DNA from: Aneurinibacillus sp. REN35
GTDB taxonomy: Bacteria > Bacillota > Bacilli > Aneurinibacillales > Aneurinibacillaceae
Direction: 5' to 3'
Length of the DNA stretch: 64,000 nt
Assembly: GCF_041379945.2 (NCBI RefSeq)
Contig: NZ_JBFTXJ020000001.1
Coordinates: forward strand, 1 to 64,000
Numbering within the stretch: the first letter of the stretch is position 1; each line of letters starts with the position of its first letter. Made by a program: the position numbers and the translations under genes. Below the pieces are notes generated by a model, which saw nothing but the letters and a program-made list of their open reading frames with translations, searched no databases and was not told the origin of the DNA. This document shows, in pieces, positions 49,827-59,625 of this stretch.

Positions 49827-50477
49827 TTATCCCAAGACATTGTGAATAAATCGCTCTACATTCGCAACATCTGTCATGCTCCGATTGCATTCCTGGCTAT
49901 TTATACACATGTAGTTACCTACGGATTTATAATAATCAGGTATATGGGCAAGCTTTGCTTTAGATCTCGCTGAGACGAGGGCAACTTCTTTGATGTCATT
50001 ACACAAAAAGCATAGGTTTTTCTTTTGTATGGGTGTATACCTTCCTTCTATCCCGACAATTTTTCCGTCTAAGTGATAAATCATAAACAATTTATGGGTG
50101 GATATATCAATCCAACCAAGATACGTAACATAGCGGAGGTCTACCGTCGATAAATCAGGTATCTTTAGTTTTTTATTCTTAGGAAATAGCTTCTTGATTT
50201 GTTTGTCTGTTACGTGTGGAAAGGTAAGCAAATACGGTTCTAAAGAATGTAAGTAGTGCTCAAAGTCTTCTGCTGTTTTTGCTATAGCAATGTTTTCGAT
50301 GACTTGTTTTTGAATATCCGTATGATCAGGAAACATCTGCATAATCTTGGATTCCGCGCTGCCCCTCACGGCTTCAAGTACACCGGAATCATGCACGGTC
50401 TTGTAAGCGCGCTGCAGTATCGTGGCTTGCTGCTTAATAAAGTTGTATTGGTGATTCCTGATAAATGGTTCAGACAT
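49827..50477 (-). CDS. FusB/FusC-family elongation factor G-binding protein
   Basis: A 216-residue protein of the FusB type: a helical N-terminal domain (FIRNHQYNFIKQQATILQRA) and a C-terminal treble-clef zinc finger with CFLCNDIKE and YMCINSQECNRSM giving four cysteines. In staphylococci such proteins bind EF-G and free it from fusidic-acid-stalled ribosomes; chromosomal homologues in bacilli are common and their drug role is untested. ATG 50477 (MSEPFIRN) is used; an upstream in-frame start at 50501 has no site. Confidence 0.82.
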   Translation of the reverse strand: MSEPFIRNHQYNFIKQQATILQRAYKTVHDSGVLEAVRGSAESKIMQMFPDHTDIQKQVIENIAIAKTAEDFEHYLHSLEPYLLTFPHVTDKQIKKLFPKNKKLKIPDLSTVDLRYVTYLGWIDISTHKLFMIYHLDGKIVGIEGRYTPIQKKNLCFLCNDIKEVALVSARSKAKLAHIPDYYKSVGNYMCINSQECNRSMTDVANVERFIHNVLG

Positions 50478-50578
50478 TGTTTTTCTCACTCCTATATACA
50501 TTGCTGTTCCTTTTACTGTAAAGGTGTAGTCTATTTTATGAAATGGATAAGATGAGTAAGAAGCAAAGTCGACATATA

Positions 50579-50619
50579 AATAACACTGGTCATCCTACGA
50601 ATGGATGACCAGTGTTATT
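50579..50619 (-). terminator. Hairpin downstream of the CD3324-family gene
   Basis: AATAACACTGGTCATCC and GGATGACCAGTGTTATT form a perfect 17-base stem with a 7-base loop, 18 bases after the stop of the minus-strand CD3324 gene. The T-run is short. Confidence 0.65.
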
Positions 50620-50636
50620 GTTTCTATATTCTTCAT

Positions 50637-50900
50637 TTATTTAGAGTACACAATTTTTTTTATCGTTTCTATAGCGAGGGAATGCTCCTCGGCTAATTCA
50701 TCAATGGTTGTACCATTTTTAAATGCATGCTTAATGGCCGCGTTCCTCTCATCAAGCCATTTACGTCCGCCGGAACACGTACCCCATTTATGGTGGGCTG
50801 TCTCCGGTTTAGGAATATAAATGGTTTTTCCCTGCACATATTTTTGGATTTCTGCTATTAGACTTTCAGGTAAAATAGCGGTCGCTTTTACATACTTCAT
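50637..50900 (-). CDS. CD3324-family DNA-binding-like protein
   Basis: An 87-residue protein of the CD3324 family: MKYVKATAILPESLIAEIQK, then YVQGKTIYIPKPE, RNAAIKHAFKNGTTIDELAE and HSLAIETIKKIVY. The C-terminal half looks like a helix-turn-helix with the DELAEEHSLAIETIKKI recognition pair. Family function is unknown. ATG 50900 follows AAGGGGCTGG. A 31-residue ORF with its own promoter lies upstream on the same strand. Confidence 0.8.
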   Translation of the reverse strand: MKYVKATAILPESLIAEIQKYVQGKTIYIPKPETAHHKWGTCSGGRKWLDERNAAIKHAFKNGTTIDELAEEHSLAIETIKKIVYSK

Positions 50901-50990
50901 TTCTGCCAGCCCCTTATTCTTTTTTCGAAGAAAAATAAGGTGCAAAGCCAATCATATTAGAAATGAGAGCAAGCGTAGGTAGGCGATTTT

Positions 50991-51086
50991 TTAGATGAAT
51001 GTCCGCCCCATGCAAAGTATCGCCCCTCTAATACTAGGCTTTGCATGAGACGCTACAGTTCCTGACAATCCGCTTTTGTTTGCCAT
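50991..51086 (-). CDS. Small ORF of 31 residues upstream of CD3324
   Basis: AAGGGAGGTGGTACA stands before an ATG that opens a 31-codon frame (MANKSGLSGTVASHAKPSI...), with a sigma-A-type promoter 20-30 bases further upstream. No family is recognised. The strong ribosome site and promoter argue for a translated leader or small peptide. Confidence 0.5.
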   Translation of the reverse strand: MANKSGLSGTVASHAKPSIRGAILCMGRTFI

Positions 51087-51108
51087 TGTACCACCTCCCT
51101 TCTTCCAA

Positions 51109-51137
51109 AATATAAGCTATTAGCTCAATATTGTCAC
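51109..51137 (-). promoter_or_regulatory. Sigma-A-type promoter for the 31-residue ORF and CD3324 gene
   Basis: On the minus strand GTGACA and TATATT are 17 bases apart, about 22 bases before the ATG of the small ORF. The rest of 51138-51424 is AT-rich; it must hold the promoter of the kbl-tdh genes, but I see no clear hexamer pair. Confidence 0.5.
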
Positions 51138-51424
51138 TCATGTACTACTATAGACGGTATGTTCAAGACAGGAAGAAGAGTGGAAAAGAGAAGAGAGGGA
51201 ATAATACAAAAAAATCCCTTGGGTATGTTTTTGTCATGTGGACACATAAAATGGAGTATGGTACATTAAACAATAAATAACCTTTATAATAAAGGATTTA
51301 TTTAAAAATAATTGTACTTTCCATATGGACATTTGTTTTTCGGAAATAGAAAATACGTAGCGATACACCCCAATGCCAGAAAAAGCCGGGTATATAGAAG
51401 CCCCGAGTGAAGGAGGAATTGATC

Positions 51425-52615
51425 GTGCCAAGCAAATCATTAGCAAATTTTTTGAATGAGAATCTAACCGACTTAAAAGAAAAAGGTCTCTATAATGTAA
51501 TTGATCCATTAGAGAGTCCAAATGGCCCGATGATTACAATTGCCGGGAGAGAACTAGTAAATCTATCGTCTAACAACTATTTGGGGCTTGCGACGGACGA
51601 ACGTCTGAAAAAAGCTGCGGTAGAAGCAGTGCAAACCTATGGGGTAGGAGCGGGTGCTGTTCGTACGATTAACGGAACGTTACGCCTGCATGTCGAGCTG
51701 GAAGAAAAACTGGCAAAATTCAAGCATACGGAAGCTGCGATCGCTTATCAATCCGGATTTAACTGTAATATGGCGGCCATATCCGCTGTGATGGATAAAA
51801 ATGATGCGATCCTCTCTGATGAGCTGAATCATGCTTCGATCATCGACGGTTGCCGCTTATCGAGAGCAAAAATTATTCGTGTGAATCATTCGGATATGGA
51901 TGATTTGCGCGCAAAAGCAAAAGAAGCAAAAGAATCGGGGCAATACAATAAGGTTATGGTCATTACGGACGGTGTGTTCTCGATGGATGGAGATGTAGCG
52001 AACCTTCCCGATATTGCAACCATTGCCGAGGAATTTGATCTTATCACCTATGTGGACGATGCGCACGGGTCAGGGGTACTGGGTAAGGGGGCTGGCACAG
52101 TTAAGCATTTTGGCCTCTCAGATACAATTGATTTCCAAATCGGCACACTTTCAAAAGCCATCGGCGTCGTTGGCGGCTATGTAGCCGGAACACAAGATTT
52201 GATCGATTGGCTGAAAGTGCGCAGCAGACCGTTCTTGTTCTCTACATCGCTTACACCAGGGGATGTCGCCGCTTCGATGAAAGCACTTGACATTCTTATG
52301 GAGAGTACGGAGCTGCATGATCGTCTATGGGATAACGGAAATTATTTGAAAAAAGGCCTGAAGGAATTGGGCTTTAATATTGGACAAAGCGAGACGCCGA
52401 TTACGCCGTGCATTATCGGTGATGAGGTGAAGACACAGCAGTTCAGTAAGCGTCTTTATGAAGAAGGTGTATATGCCAAATCGATCGTATTCCCGACGGT
52501 ACCGAGAGGAACGGGTCGGGTGAGAAATATGCCGACGGCGGCACATACGAAGGATATGTTGGATCAGGCTCTGGTGATTTATGAGAAAGTGGGCAAGGAA
52601 TTAGGCGTAATCTAG
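51425..52615 (+). CDS. kbl: Glycine C-acetyltransferase (2-amino-3-ketobutyrate CoA ligase)
   Basis: A 396-residue PLP enzyme of the alpha-oxoamine synthase family: [57 protein letters not shown] and the PLP-Lys motif [16 protein letters not shown]. It splits 2-amino-3-ketobutyrate with CoA into glycine and acetyl-CoA. Threonine dehydrogenase is encoded 50 bases downstream. GTG 51425 follows AAGGAGGAATTGATC; GTG 51407 precedes that site. Confidence 0.94.
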   Translation: MPSKSLANFLNENLTDLKEKGLYNVIDPLESPNGPMITIAGRELVNLSSNNYLGLATDERLKKAAVEAVQTYGVGAGAVRTINGTLRLHVELEEKLAKFKHTEAAIAYQSGFNCNMAAISAVMDKNDAILSDELNHASIIDGCRLSRAKIIRVNHSDMDDLRAKAKEAKESGQYNKVMVITDGVFSMDGDVANLPDIATIAEEFDLITYVDDAHGSGVLGKGAGTVKHFGLSDTIDFQIGTLSKAIGVVGGYVAGTQDLIDWLKVRSRPFLFSTSLTPGDVAASMKALDILMESTELHDRLWDNGNYLKKGLKELGFNIGQSETPITPCIIGDEVKTQQFSKRLYEEGVYAKSIVFPTVPRGTGRVRNMPTAAHTKDMLDQALVIYEKVGKELGVI

Positions 52616-52668
52616 ACGATGCGCAGCACATTCGCCCACTTCTGCATACCGGGATAGGAGGCACAACG

Positions 52669-53634
52669 ATGAAGAAGATTTTTGTTACAGGAGCACTCGG
52701 TCAGATCGGTTCAGAACTTGTCATGAAGCTCAGAGGCTTGTACGGGGAAGCAAACGTAATTGCGACAGATATTCGAGGGGACGAGATGAATCCGGTAGTA
52801 CAATCGGGGCCGTTTGAAATTCTAGACGTTACAGATGGGAAGCGGATGCATGAACTTGCGCAAAAGTATAATGTGGATACGATCATTCATCTTGCCGCTT
52901 TATTATCTGCTACCGCAGAAGCGAAGCCGCTGCTTGCATGGAATTTGAACATGGGCGGATTGGTCAATACCTTAGAAGTGGCGCGGGAGAGAGGCTGCCA
53001 ATTCTTCACGCCAAGCTCGATTGGCGCTTTCGGACCTACCACGCCGAAAGATTGTACACCGCAAGAGACGATTCAGAGGCCCATTACCATGTATGGCGTC
53101 AACAAAGTATCAGGTGAGCTGCTTTGTGATTATTACTACCATAAATTCGGTTTGGATACACGCGGCCTCCGTTTTCCAGGACTGATCTCGTATATAGCAC
53201 CTCCTGGTGGAGGCACAACAGATTATGCGGTTGAAATTTATTATGAAGCTATCAAAACGGGTCGTTATACATCATACATTGCTGAAGGCACGTACATGGA
53301 TATGATGTACATGCCGGATGCATTGCAGGCAGTCATCATGCTGATGGAAGCTGACCCGGCTAAGCTTCGTCACCGTAATGCATTCAATATTACAGCGATG
53401 AGTATCGCGCCTGAGGACGTAGCGGGTGCTATTCGCAAGCATATACCAGGCTTTGTGCTGGATTATGCGGTTGATCCGGCTCGACAGGCGATTGCAGATA
53501 GCTGGCCTAATTTGATTGATTCATCCATCGCGCGTGAGGAATGGGGCTTCAAAGTAGAATACGACCTTGAGAAAATGACGCAAGATATGTTAGTGAAGCT
53601 TGGTGAAAAGCTCCATGCAGTTAGCGCAAGATAA
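52669..53634 (+). CDS. tdh: L-threonine 3-dehydrogenase, NAD-epimerase type
   Basis: A 321-residue short-chain-type enzyme: the NAD-binding [41 protein letters not shown] (Y-x3-K) and the [13 protein letters not shown] motif typical of epimerase-like threonine dehydrogenases. It oxidises threonine to 2-amino-3-ketobutyrate for Kbl. AGGAGG lies 6-7 bases before the ATG. The gene pair forms a threonine-to-glycine route, a second source of glycine for the system at 32-40 kb. Confidence 0.93.
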   Translation: MKKIFVTGALGQIGSELVMKLRGLYGEANVIATDIRGDEMNPVVQSGPFEILDVTDGKRMHELAQKYNVDTIIHLAALLSATAEAKPLLAWNLNMGGLVNTLEVARERGCQFFTPSSIGAFGPTTPKDCTPQETIQRPITMYGVNKVSGELLCDYYYHKFGLDTRGLRFPGLISYIAPPGGGTTDYAVEIYYEAIKTGRYTSYIAEGTYMDMMYMPDALQAVIMLMEADPAKLRHRNAFNITAMSIAPEDVAGAIRKHIPGFVLDYAVDPARQAIADSWPNLIDSSIAREEWGFKVEYDLEKMTQDMLVKLGEKLHAVSAR

Positions 53635-53641
53635 CAAAAAA

Positions 53642-53680
53642 GACACAAAACCGATCAGTCGGCTTTGTGTCTTTTTATTT
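53642..53680. terminator. Bidirectional terminator after tdh
   Basis: GACACAAAACCGA and TCGGCTTTGTGTC pair around a 4-base loop; five T follow on the plus strand and an A-run precedes it for the minus strand. Confidence 0.8.
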
Positions 53681-54308
53681 ATTTCCCTTGTAGCTTTTCG
53701 TACATTTCCTTTTGCAGTGCCATCTCAAGCTCTCTGTATTTTTTAAGAACTGGATATTTCTCTTCCTCGCTTTGTGCATGATAGCGAATGATGGTGTCGT
53801 CCGGCAGATCTTTCATTTCCTTTTGCATATCAGTAAGTATAGAAATGACATCTTCATCCTTTGTCCGAGCCTTCGCTTCATCGAAGAGTTTAATGGCATG
53901 TGTTTTTTTCCCGTTACCGCCTTCAAGAATCAGCATGGCAACCAAATCATCTTTCTGCCAGTCATATACTTCCTTTTCTTTCTTAACCTGATAGCCGATC
54001 ATACTGTATAATCCGAGGTCATCCGGTTTATAGATGGTGCCATTGTTGTATTCGAACTTTCCGTCCATAAGATCAACTCTGGCTACATTCTCACGCGATA
54101 GTTCATTTTGATCATATTTTGTGTCGAATTTCTTAGAAATCCGCTCAAGGCGGGGATCAGAGAAGGTCAGCTTCCCACTCGCGTCTTTTGATTGGTTCTG
54201 CTCTTGTTTTTGATTTGGCTGCTCTGCTTGCTGCTGTCCTGAACATCCGATGATGCCGGCAAGTCCTAGGATCAGTATGCCAAGTGCGAATCCTTTTGTG
54301 ATCTTCAT
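53679..54308 (-). CDS. Lipoprotein of unknown function
   Basis: A 209-residue protein with a lipoprotein signal (MKITKGFALGILILG, lipobox AGIIGC, Cys at about residue 22) followed by a Gln/Asn-rich linker. The mature part is mainly charged and helical (DMQKEMKDLPDDTI, EEEKYPVLKKYRELEMALQK). It has no recognised domain. AAAGGAGAATAACC precedes ATG 54308; it should sit on the outer face of the membrane. Confidence 0.7.
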   Translation of the reverse strand: MKITKGFALGILILGLAGIIGCSGQQQAEQPNQKQEQNQSKDASGKLTFSDPRLERISKKFDTKYDQNELSRENVARVDLMDGKFEYNNGTIYKPDDLGLYSMIGYQVKKEKEVYDWQKDDLVAMLILEGGNGKKTHAIKLFDEAKARTKDEDVISILTDMQKEMKDLPDDTIIRYHAQSEEEKYPVLKKYRELEMALQKEMYEKLQGK

Positions 54309-54526
54309 GGTTATTCTCCTTTGTCTATCAGTGTCTATCAATATGCAAGATAAGCACTTTGTTTATCTATGATTCCTCAATTATTGTACACAAAACCTTT
54401 GTGAATAGAAAGGAGTACAGTGTCTGTTCGTTATTTTGTGAATAAATCTTAAAGACTCTGACACAGATTGGACAAATACCCACACGCTTGTCTTATCCCT
54501 TCATATACTATCCATGAGGTGAGGAT

Positions 54527-55717
54527 ATGGAAACAGAAGTAGGGATTGTCATGCCTGTATATTATCAAAAGGAAGAGCATGTAAAAGCAGCGCTTCACAC
54601 GATTCTAGGCCAAACACATACTGATTTTATGCTCTGTATCGTGATTGATGGCGCACCTGAAATGCTCGCTTTCATTGAACCGCTTGTCCGACATGATTCC
54701 CGGGTTCACATCATTTCCTATGAACATAACCAAGGTGTGGCACATGCGTTGAATACGGGGTTTAGCTATATTTATGCGATTCCTTCGATTCGTTATGTGA
54801 CCTGGGTATCGACAGATAATCTATATTATCCGCACTTTCTTGCGACATTGTACCATGACATTACTTATGCCCCGCCTAATGTAGGGATTGCGTATACATG
54901 CTTTCATCAGATTTTTGAGGATGGAACGCTTGCCCATTCCCAGGAGTTCATAGAGGATATGCGGAAGTGGCAAAGCAGGCCGAAGGAAGATCTTCTTCAA
55001 GGATGTATCATCGGTCCAGCCTTTATTCATCGAATCGAGCATTGCAAGGACATGGACCCGTATCGGTTTACGCTGATTCAGGATTATGATTATTGGCTGC
55101 GTATGACAGACCATTGCGATATCCAATTTAATCCTGAGGTTACGATGGCGTACCGCTTGAACTCGCCATTTAGTCTATCGACAAACATTAGGACCAATCC
55201 GAGGTACCACCGCACATGTTGGAATGAGGTACACCAGGCACATTGGGAAACAAGGCAGCGGAGAGGCATCGTACCGGATTTGACAATCGCTTATGTTGTG
55301 AAAAATACAACGAATGATCTCTTCCATAACTTGAGCCGCTTGATTGATCAGTACTACACGAATTATGACTTGTTTCTTGTCAATCTCTCAGGTGTAGATA
55401 TACAGCAGATTGTTGTCGATGAATATAACGACCGCCGTATTATCGTCCGAGATGCGTCAAAGACTTCACGAAAGCAGATGATACAGGACATTGCCGCGAC
55501 ATGCCGTACGCCTTATTTTATGGAGGCAAGCGGTACAAAAAAGTTTTTGAACGAAGCCATACTAGGCCAGCGTATGAAGGAGATCAAGGAGAGTACACAG
55601 GTGTCTCCTATATATAATAGAGGGTCCTTCGCTATCTACCGCCCAATGGGGGGAATTGGGCTTAGAACATACACTGTATATCCGATTGCCGAGGCAAAAT
55701 GGCGTCTTGGTATATAA
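54527..55717 (+). CDS. Glycosyltransferase family 2-like protein
   Basis: A 396-residue protein. Its N-terminal half is a GT-A fold: GIVMPVYYQKEEHVKAALHT, VIDGAPEMLAFIEPLV and TWVSTDNLYYPHFLATL, the last giving the metal-binding D-x-D-like STDN. After residue 220 a helical C-terminal region of unknown role follows. There is no membrane helix. GAGGTGAGGAT precedes the ATG. It stands alone between a lipoprotein and an SLH protein gene, so a surface-polymer role is likely but not shown. Confidence 0.82.
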   Translation: METEVGIVMPVYYQKEEHVKAALHTILGQTHTDFMLCIVIDGAPEMLAFIEPLVRHDSRVHIISYEHNQGVAHALNTGFSYIYAIPSIRYVTWVSTDNLYYPHFLATLYHDITYAPPNVGIAYTCFHQIFEDGTLAHSQEFIEDMRKWQSRPKEDLLQGCIIGPAFIHRIEHCKDMDPYRFTLIQDYDYWLRMTDHCDIQFNPEVTMAYRLNSPFSLSTNIRTNPRYHRTCWNEVHQAHWETRQRRGIVPDLTIAYVVKNTTNDLFHNLSRLIDQYYTNYDLFLVNLSGVDIQQIVVDEYNDRRIIVRDASKTSRKQMIQDIAATCRTPYFMEASGTKKFLNEAILGQRMKEIKESTQVSPIYNRGSFAIYRPMGGIGLRTYTVYPIAEAKWRLGI

Positions 55718-55745
55718 AAAAATCCCTTTCCGTTGTGGAAAGGGG
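55714..55745 (-). terminator. Terminator downstream of the SLH gene
   Basis: On the minus strand CCCTTTCC and GGAAAGGG pair around ACAAC and are followed by seven T. A second hairpin (TTTCCTTCT/AGAAGGAAA, 55760-55803) lies between it and the SLH stop. Confidence 0.65.
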
Positions 55746-55820
55746 TATCTGGGCTAGTTTCCTTCTTGGTTGTATGTATCTTTTCCCACAACAGAAGGAA
55801 ATGAAACAAAAGAATAGCGG

Positions 55821-56849
55821 TTAGGGAAGAGGAATCTCACTCTCTGTAAATGTAATGAATCCCATGTCTTTCATGATTTTCCCTGCAGCGCTGCTGATTT
55901 TTTCTCTGCTGTTTGCCGGGTCTTTAAAGTGTTCGTCTACTGCCGGTTTTACTTTAGAGATATCAACACCGCCCTGTTTAATTTTGATTTCTTCTGTTGC
56001 ATCCCAATGTGTAATCAATTCATTGATAAAAGACGCCTTATCTTCATCGCTCATGCTCAGCCAGTCTGCTCCGGTAGCCTCAAACAGGTTGATCCCGTAG
56101 ATCTCACCTGTGTCAAAGTCAAAGAAAGATACCTCACCGGATTCATGAAGGATTTTGATAATGCCGTCATTCATTATGATTAGTTTTTTTATATCGGTGA
56201 TGCCATTCTCATTAAGAATGAGAGTAAGAGCCCGCTCGGAAAACATCTCTGCATTCAATGTCATTCCATGAATCAGCATCGCGGCGGCTTGTCTTTGGGC
56301 GCTGCCAAGCGGATTGAAATTCGTTCCGTCCCCTTTCACGAAGCCAATTGCTTGTGAGAATGCGACATGCGGTTTTGCCCAGGATGCGATTTTATTGCTG
56401 TCTGCAAAGGAGAGCGGTAAATCCATAGCCTCTGCATAGTCTTCCATGCCCATGCCCCGTACAAGCAGCGTCGTCATCTCCTGCCGTGTGATTTGGTTTT
56501 TGGCACCGAATTCATTTGGCCCGATACCCTTTGTCAGACCTTCGTGGACGAGCGCACCCACAGCGCCTTGTGCCCAAGTAGGGACATCGCGGAACATAGC
56601 AGCCGCTTTTGGATTATCCGGAAGTTCTAATGCGCCGGCCAGCAGACTGGCGAACTCTGCCCGGGTAATTGGGTTAAGCGGCTTAAATGTATGATCTTTA
56701 TATCCGGTGATGATGCCAACCCCCATCAGCTCAAGGATTTGCTCTTTAGCGTACGACCCTTCAACATCCGTAGGATACACATACGCAAACATGCGTGTTG
56801 GGAATATAAGTGCCAATAATATAAGCAATAAACCAATCTTCTTCTGCAT
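55821..56849 (-). CDS. S-layer homology (SLH) domain protein
   Basis: A 342-residue exported protein. A signal peptide (MQKKIGLLLILLALIFPTRM, cleavage near AYA) is followed by three SLH repeats: GVGIITGYKDHTFKPLNPIT with RAEFASLLAG, then LTKGIGPNEFGAKNQITRQE, then IGFVKGDGTNFNPLGSAQRQ. These bind pyruvylated wall polymer. The C-terminal 140 residues are a mixed domain that I do not recognise. AGGAGATAGAAT precedes the ATG. Confidence 0.88.
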   Translation of the reverse strand: MQKKIGLLLILLALIFPTRMFAYVYPTDVEGSYAKEQILELMGVGIITGYKDHTFKPLNPITRAEFASLLAGALELPDNPKAAAMFRDVPTWAQGAVGALVHEGLTKGIGPNEFGAKNQITRQEMTTLLVRGMGMEDYAEAMDLPLSFADSNKIASWAKPHVAFSQAIGFVKGDGTNFNPLGSAQRQAAAMLIHGMTLNAEMFSERALTLILNENGITDIKKLIIMNDGIIKILHESGEVSFFDFDTGEIYGINLFEATGADWLSMSDEDKASFINELITHWDATEEIKIKQGGVDISKVKPAVDEHFKDPANSREKISSAAGKIMKDMGFITFTESEIPLP

Positions 56850-56930
56850 ATTCTATCTCCTATTCTAGAAAATCATGATGGCTCATTTAGTATAGTGAGA
56901 TTAATGGGGGGCAACAAATGCTTTTATAAC

Positions 56931-56971
56931 CAAAACAAAACGGAGGCATCCAGGAATTCTGGACACCTCCA
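56931..56971 (-). terminator. Terminator of the carboxylesterase gene
   Basis: On the minus strand GGAGGTGTCCAG and CTGGATGCCTCC pair around AATTC and are followed by GTTTTGTTTTG. Confidence 0.7.
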
Positions 56972-57016
56972 TAGTGCCTCATGCTCATATAAGGAATCAC
57001 CAATGTAAGAAAGCGT

Positions 57017-57778
57017 TTACAATGTGTTTTTGGATGTACTGATTTCATGAATAAAAGCTGCGCATTGCCGCGCAATTAGTTCCTTGTCATTATCAAGTGT
57101 TGCTACATGATAGGAGTTTTCCAAGATGACTTTTTCTTTTAGCTCCGCTCCAATGTTGGCGAGGATATAATCAGAGTCGGCAGGTGGGACGATATGGTCT
57201 TCCCGGGAGACGAGTACGAGTGTCGGACAGGTAACGGAAGCGAGACGCTCGGCGACCCGGTCTTTAAATGTGAGCAGTTCTTTAATGGAGGCGACCGGTG
57301 TCTTCGCATAGGCAAGCTCTTGTATATCCGGGGCTTTAATATCAGAGCCGATTGCATCGAGATAGCGGGCGGTTTCACCGGCAAGTGCTTGGAAGTTCTC
57401 AATGCGAATCGCTGCATTAATCAGCATGATGCCGCGAATATCCGGATGTTCTTCTGCCAGATGGAGCGCAATTGTTCCGCCCATGGAGAGACCGACTACA
57501 TAAATATCGCTGCAGGAGGCTTTTAATTTGTTCAGTCCTTCTTCTGCAGAGGCGATCCAATCCTGGTACGTCGTCATCTCCATATCTTCATAATGTGTAC
57601 CATGACCGCGCAGTCGGGGTGCGTACACGGTATATCCGTTTTCCGCCAGGGATTCACCAAGAAAGCGCATGCTTTGCGTCGTTCCGGTAAAACCATGCTG
57701 TACAAGGACACCGATGTCGCCATTCCCTTCCATAAAGAACGGCTCAGCATCTGGAAGAACAGGGTATTTCTCTGCCAT
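57017..57778 (-). CDS. Carboxylesterase (Est30-type alpha/beta hydrolase)
   Basis: A 253-residue serine hydrolase. The oxyanion motif HGFTGTTQSMRFL, the nucleophile elbow VVGLSMGGTIALHLA and the late acid/His region SREDHIVPPADS and NSYHVATLDND give a full triad. It is close in layout to the thermostable Est30 of Geobacillus. It hydrolyses short to medium esters. GGAGGGATAAAAC precedes the ATG. Confidence 0.9.
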   Translation of the reverse strand: MAEKYPVLPDAEPFFMEGNGDIGVLVQHGFTGTTQSMRFLGESLAENGYTVYAPRLRGHGTHYEDMEMTTYQDWIASAEEGLNKLKASCSDIYVVGLSMGGTIALHLAEEHPDIRGIMLINAAIRIENFQALAGETARYLDAIGSDIKAPDIQELAYAKTPVASIKELLTFKDRVAERLASVTCPTLVLVSREDHIVPPADSDYILANIGAELKEKVILENSYHVATLDNDKELIARQCAAFIHEISTSKNTL

Positions 57779-57885
57779 GTTTTATCCCTCCCATAAAAAT
57801 AGAAAATCACATACTGAATTTTCCACCTTTATTGTATCAAACATAGAAGAGGTGAACAGCAAGTATTTTACGTATGATTCGTATT

Positions 57886-58452
57886 TTATGGAGGAGAAGT
57901 CTTAGGGAGGTATCTGCTTAGAATATGTTCTGTAGGCATCAGTAAGAACTTCGGAACTAGGTTTTCCTGCTTGGGTCGCACGTTTTTATCAGCATGGCAT
58001 AACAGAAATAGCGGCTTCATATATAGCTGTCGCATGGCACGGTAATATGGATTCGGAATGTCTTTGACTTCAAACCCAAGGCGGGCAACGCCTCGAGAGA
58101 GCACGGTTACACCAATAATTCCTTTGATTTTGTCTTTTTGCGGATGTGTGGAAAGAAATTCGGCAAGACCGGGCATGGAAGACTCTACCCGCCGATAAAC
58201 ATACAATGCCCGTTTCGTATCAGACGCCAGACTGGCAAGCTCATACATAAGCAGGCAGTTATGCAGATGAATTTTAAGCATCATGTCATTTGTGTTCACA
58301 CGAATACCACTTGAGAGAACGAGGCTTCTGCCACGGTACCGAAGAAGCTTTACTCGGAAAATGTTCTTCTCTTTGCGATTCACATATCGAAGCTTAGAAC
58401 AGGTGAAATACATTGTATCAAGCCATGACCAAAGCCAGAACCATCCCTTCAT
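57886..58452 (-). CDS. YkoP-like protein
   Basis: A 188-residue protein resembling Bacillus YkoP by context and pattern: MKGWFWLWSWLDTMYFTCSK, NDMMLKIHLHNCLLMYELAS and SRGVARLGFEVKDIPN, then PYYRAMRQLYMKPLF. YkoP is unassigned biochemically. A YkoQ-like phosphoesterase gene lies upstream on the same strand, as ykoP and ykoQ do in Bacillus subtilis. AAAGGGGGGCG precedes ATG 58452. Confidence 0.65.
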   Translation of the reverse strand: MKGWFWLWSWLDTMYFTCSKLRYVNRKEKNIFRVKLLRYRGRSLVLSSGIRVNTNDMMLKIHLHNCLLMYELASLASDTKRALYVYRRVESSMPGLAEFLSTHPQKDKIKGIIGVTVLSRGVARLGFEVKDIPNPYYRAMRQLYMKPLFLLCHADKNVRPKQENLVPKFLLMPTEHILSRYLPKTSPP

Positions 58453-58635
58453 CGTACGCCCCCCTTTCACGTTAGGAAGTAAAATGTGAAGCTGTATATT
58501 TCATATTTATTAATGTGTAAAGAACATTAGGAGTATGTGGGGTAGATTGTTTCCAAATAATCAGGTGTGCGCGTAGAGATGGAGTGCAGCATACAAAAAA
58601 AACCTCACCCGAATGTGCGGGTAGAGGTTGAAGTA

Positions 58636-59475
58636 TCAGGCGCTGTGAGGGATGCGCTTGCTTTCTTCGGCCTTTAATGTATGAAGTGTAATTTCTGGGC
58701 GGCACCCTGTACGAATATTGACGCCAGTTTGTCCCAAGCCTTCACTAATGTAGTACGGCTTTTCATTTTTGTATTGCAATCCTTTGATGATGTTCATGCG
58801 TGCCAACTTTCCCATCTTAAAGAGATGGTAAGGTTTTGGCCAATGGATTTGTCCCCCGTGAAAGTGTCCTGACAGAAGATAATCAAAAGGGGTATTGTTC
58901 ATATGCAGTATAATATTCGGATCGTGGGTGAGCACAAGATTAACGCCCCGCTGAATCCCTTGATATGATTTGGCAATATCGCTTCGCTTTGTGCTGAAAT
59001 CGTCGATGCCGATAATATTGAGCATCGTATTGCCGATGGGGATGGATTTGTTTTCATTCTGCAAAACCGTGCACCCGCGACTCTCCAGCTTTTTGCGAAA
59101 TAGCTCAAGGCTTTGCTTACGCATGAAATAATCATGGTTGCCAAAGACCACATAGATGCCAAGCGGCGCATGAAGTTTTTTTAGTACATCAATATATTGC
59201 ATGAACGGTTCAATATTTTTCTTCCGTTCGATTTGGTCACCAGTTAAAGCGATGAGATCAATCGGTACGTCCTTTACTTTATCGTATAGAGCCTCCGGTG
59301 TGATGGAGAGATTCTCAAAGTGCATGTCCGAGAGGTGCAGGATATTGATGTCCTTCTCCTTCGGTACGGGTGCAGTAATCTCTACTTTTTGCACACATAC
59401 ATCAAACGTATTGCGGTATGCACGACGAACACCAACTATGAATGCAAGTGAAAGAATACATATTGTAATAAACAT
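58636..59475 (-). CDS. YkoQ-like metallophosphoesterase
   Basis: A 279-residue protein with an N-terminal membrane anchor (FITICILSLAFIVGVRRAYR) and a calcineurin-type domain: LHLSDMHFENL (D-x-H), ALTGDQIERKK, GNHDYF, VLTHDPN and SGHFHGGQIHWP. All metal ligands are visible. YkoQ-like proteins are membrane-linked and their substrate is unknown. ATG 59475 follows AGAGGAGG; an in-frame upstream extension is Arg/Gln-rich and contains that site. Confidence 0.82.
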   Translation of the reverse strand: MFITICILSLAFIVGVRRAYRNTFDVCVQKVEITAPVPKEKDINILHLSDMHFENLSITPEALYDKVKDVPIDLIALTGDQIERKKNIEPFMQYIDVLKKLHAPLGIYVVFGNHDYFMRKQSLELFRKKLESRGCTVLQNENKSIPIGNTMLNIIGIDDFSTKRSDIAKSYQGIQRGVNLVLTHDPNIILHMNNTPFDYLLSGHFHGGQIHWPKPYHLFKMGKLARMNIIKGLQYKNEKPYYISEGLGQTGVNIRTGCRPEITLHTLKAEESKRIPHSA

Positions 59476-59625
59476 CCGACGCCTCCTCTCTTCATTTTGC
59501 TGCTGCTTATTCATCATAAACCGAAGAGGAAACAATGAAAACGATGAAATATTGGAAGAGAATACAGTTGCGAACGTATATTCTTGTTCTATAATGATAA
59601 TAGAGCAGAAAAGGGGACGGATGGG

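Noticed and set aside
51138-51424. A T-box or riboswitch before kbl
   Set aside because: No T-box sequence, aptamer core or terminator was found; the stretch is simply AT-rich.
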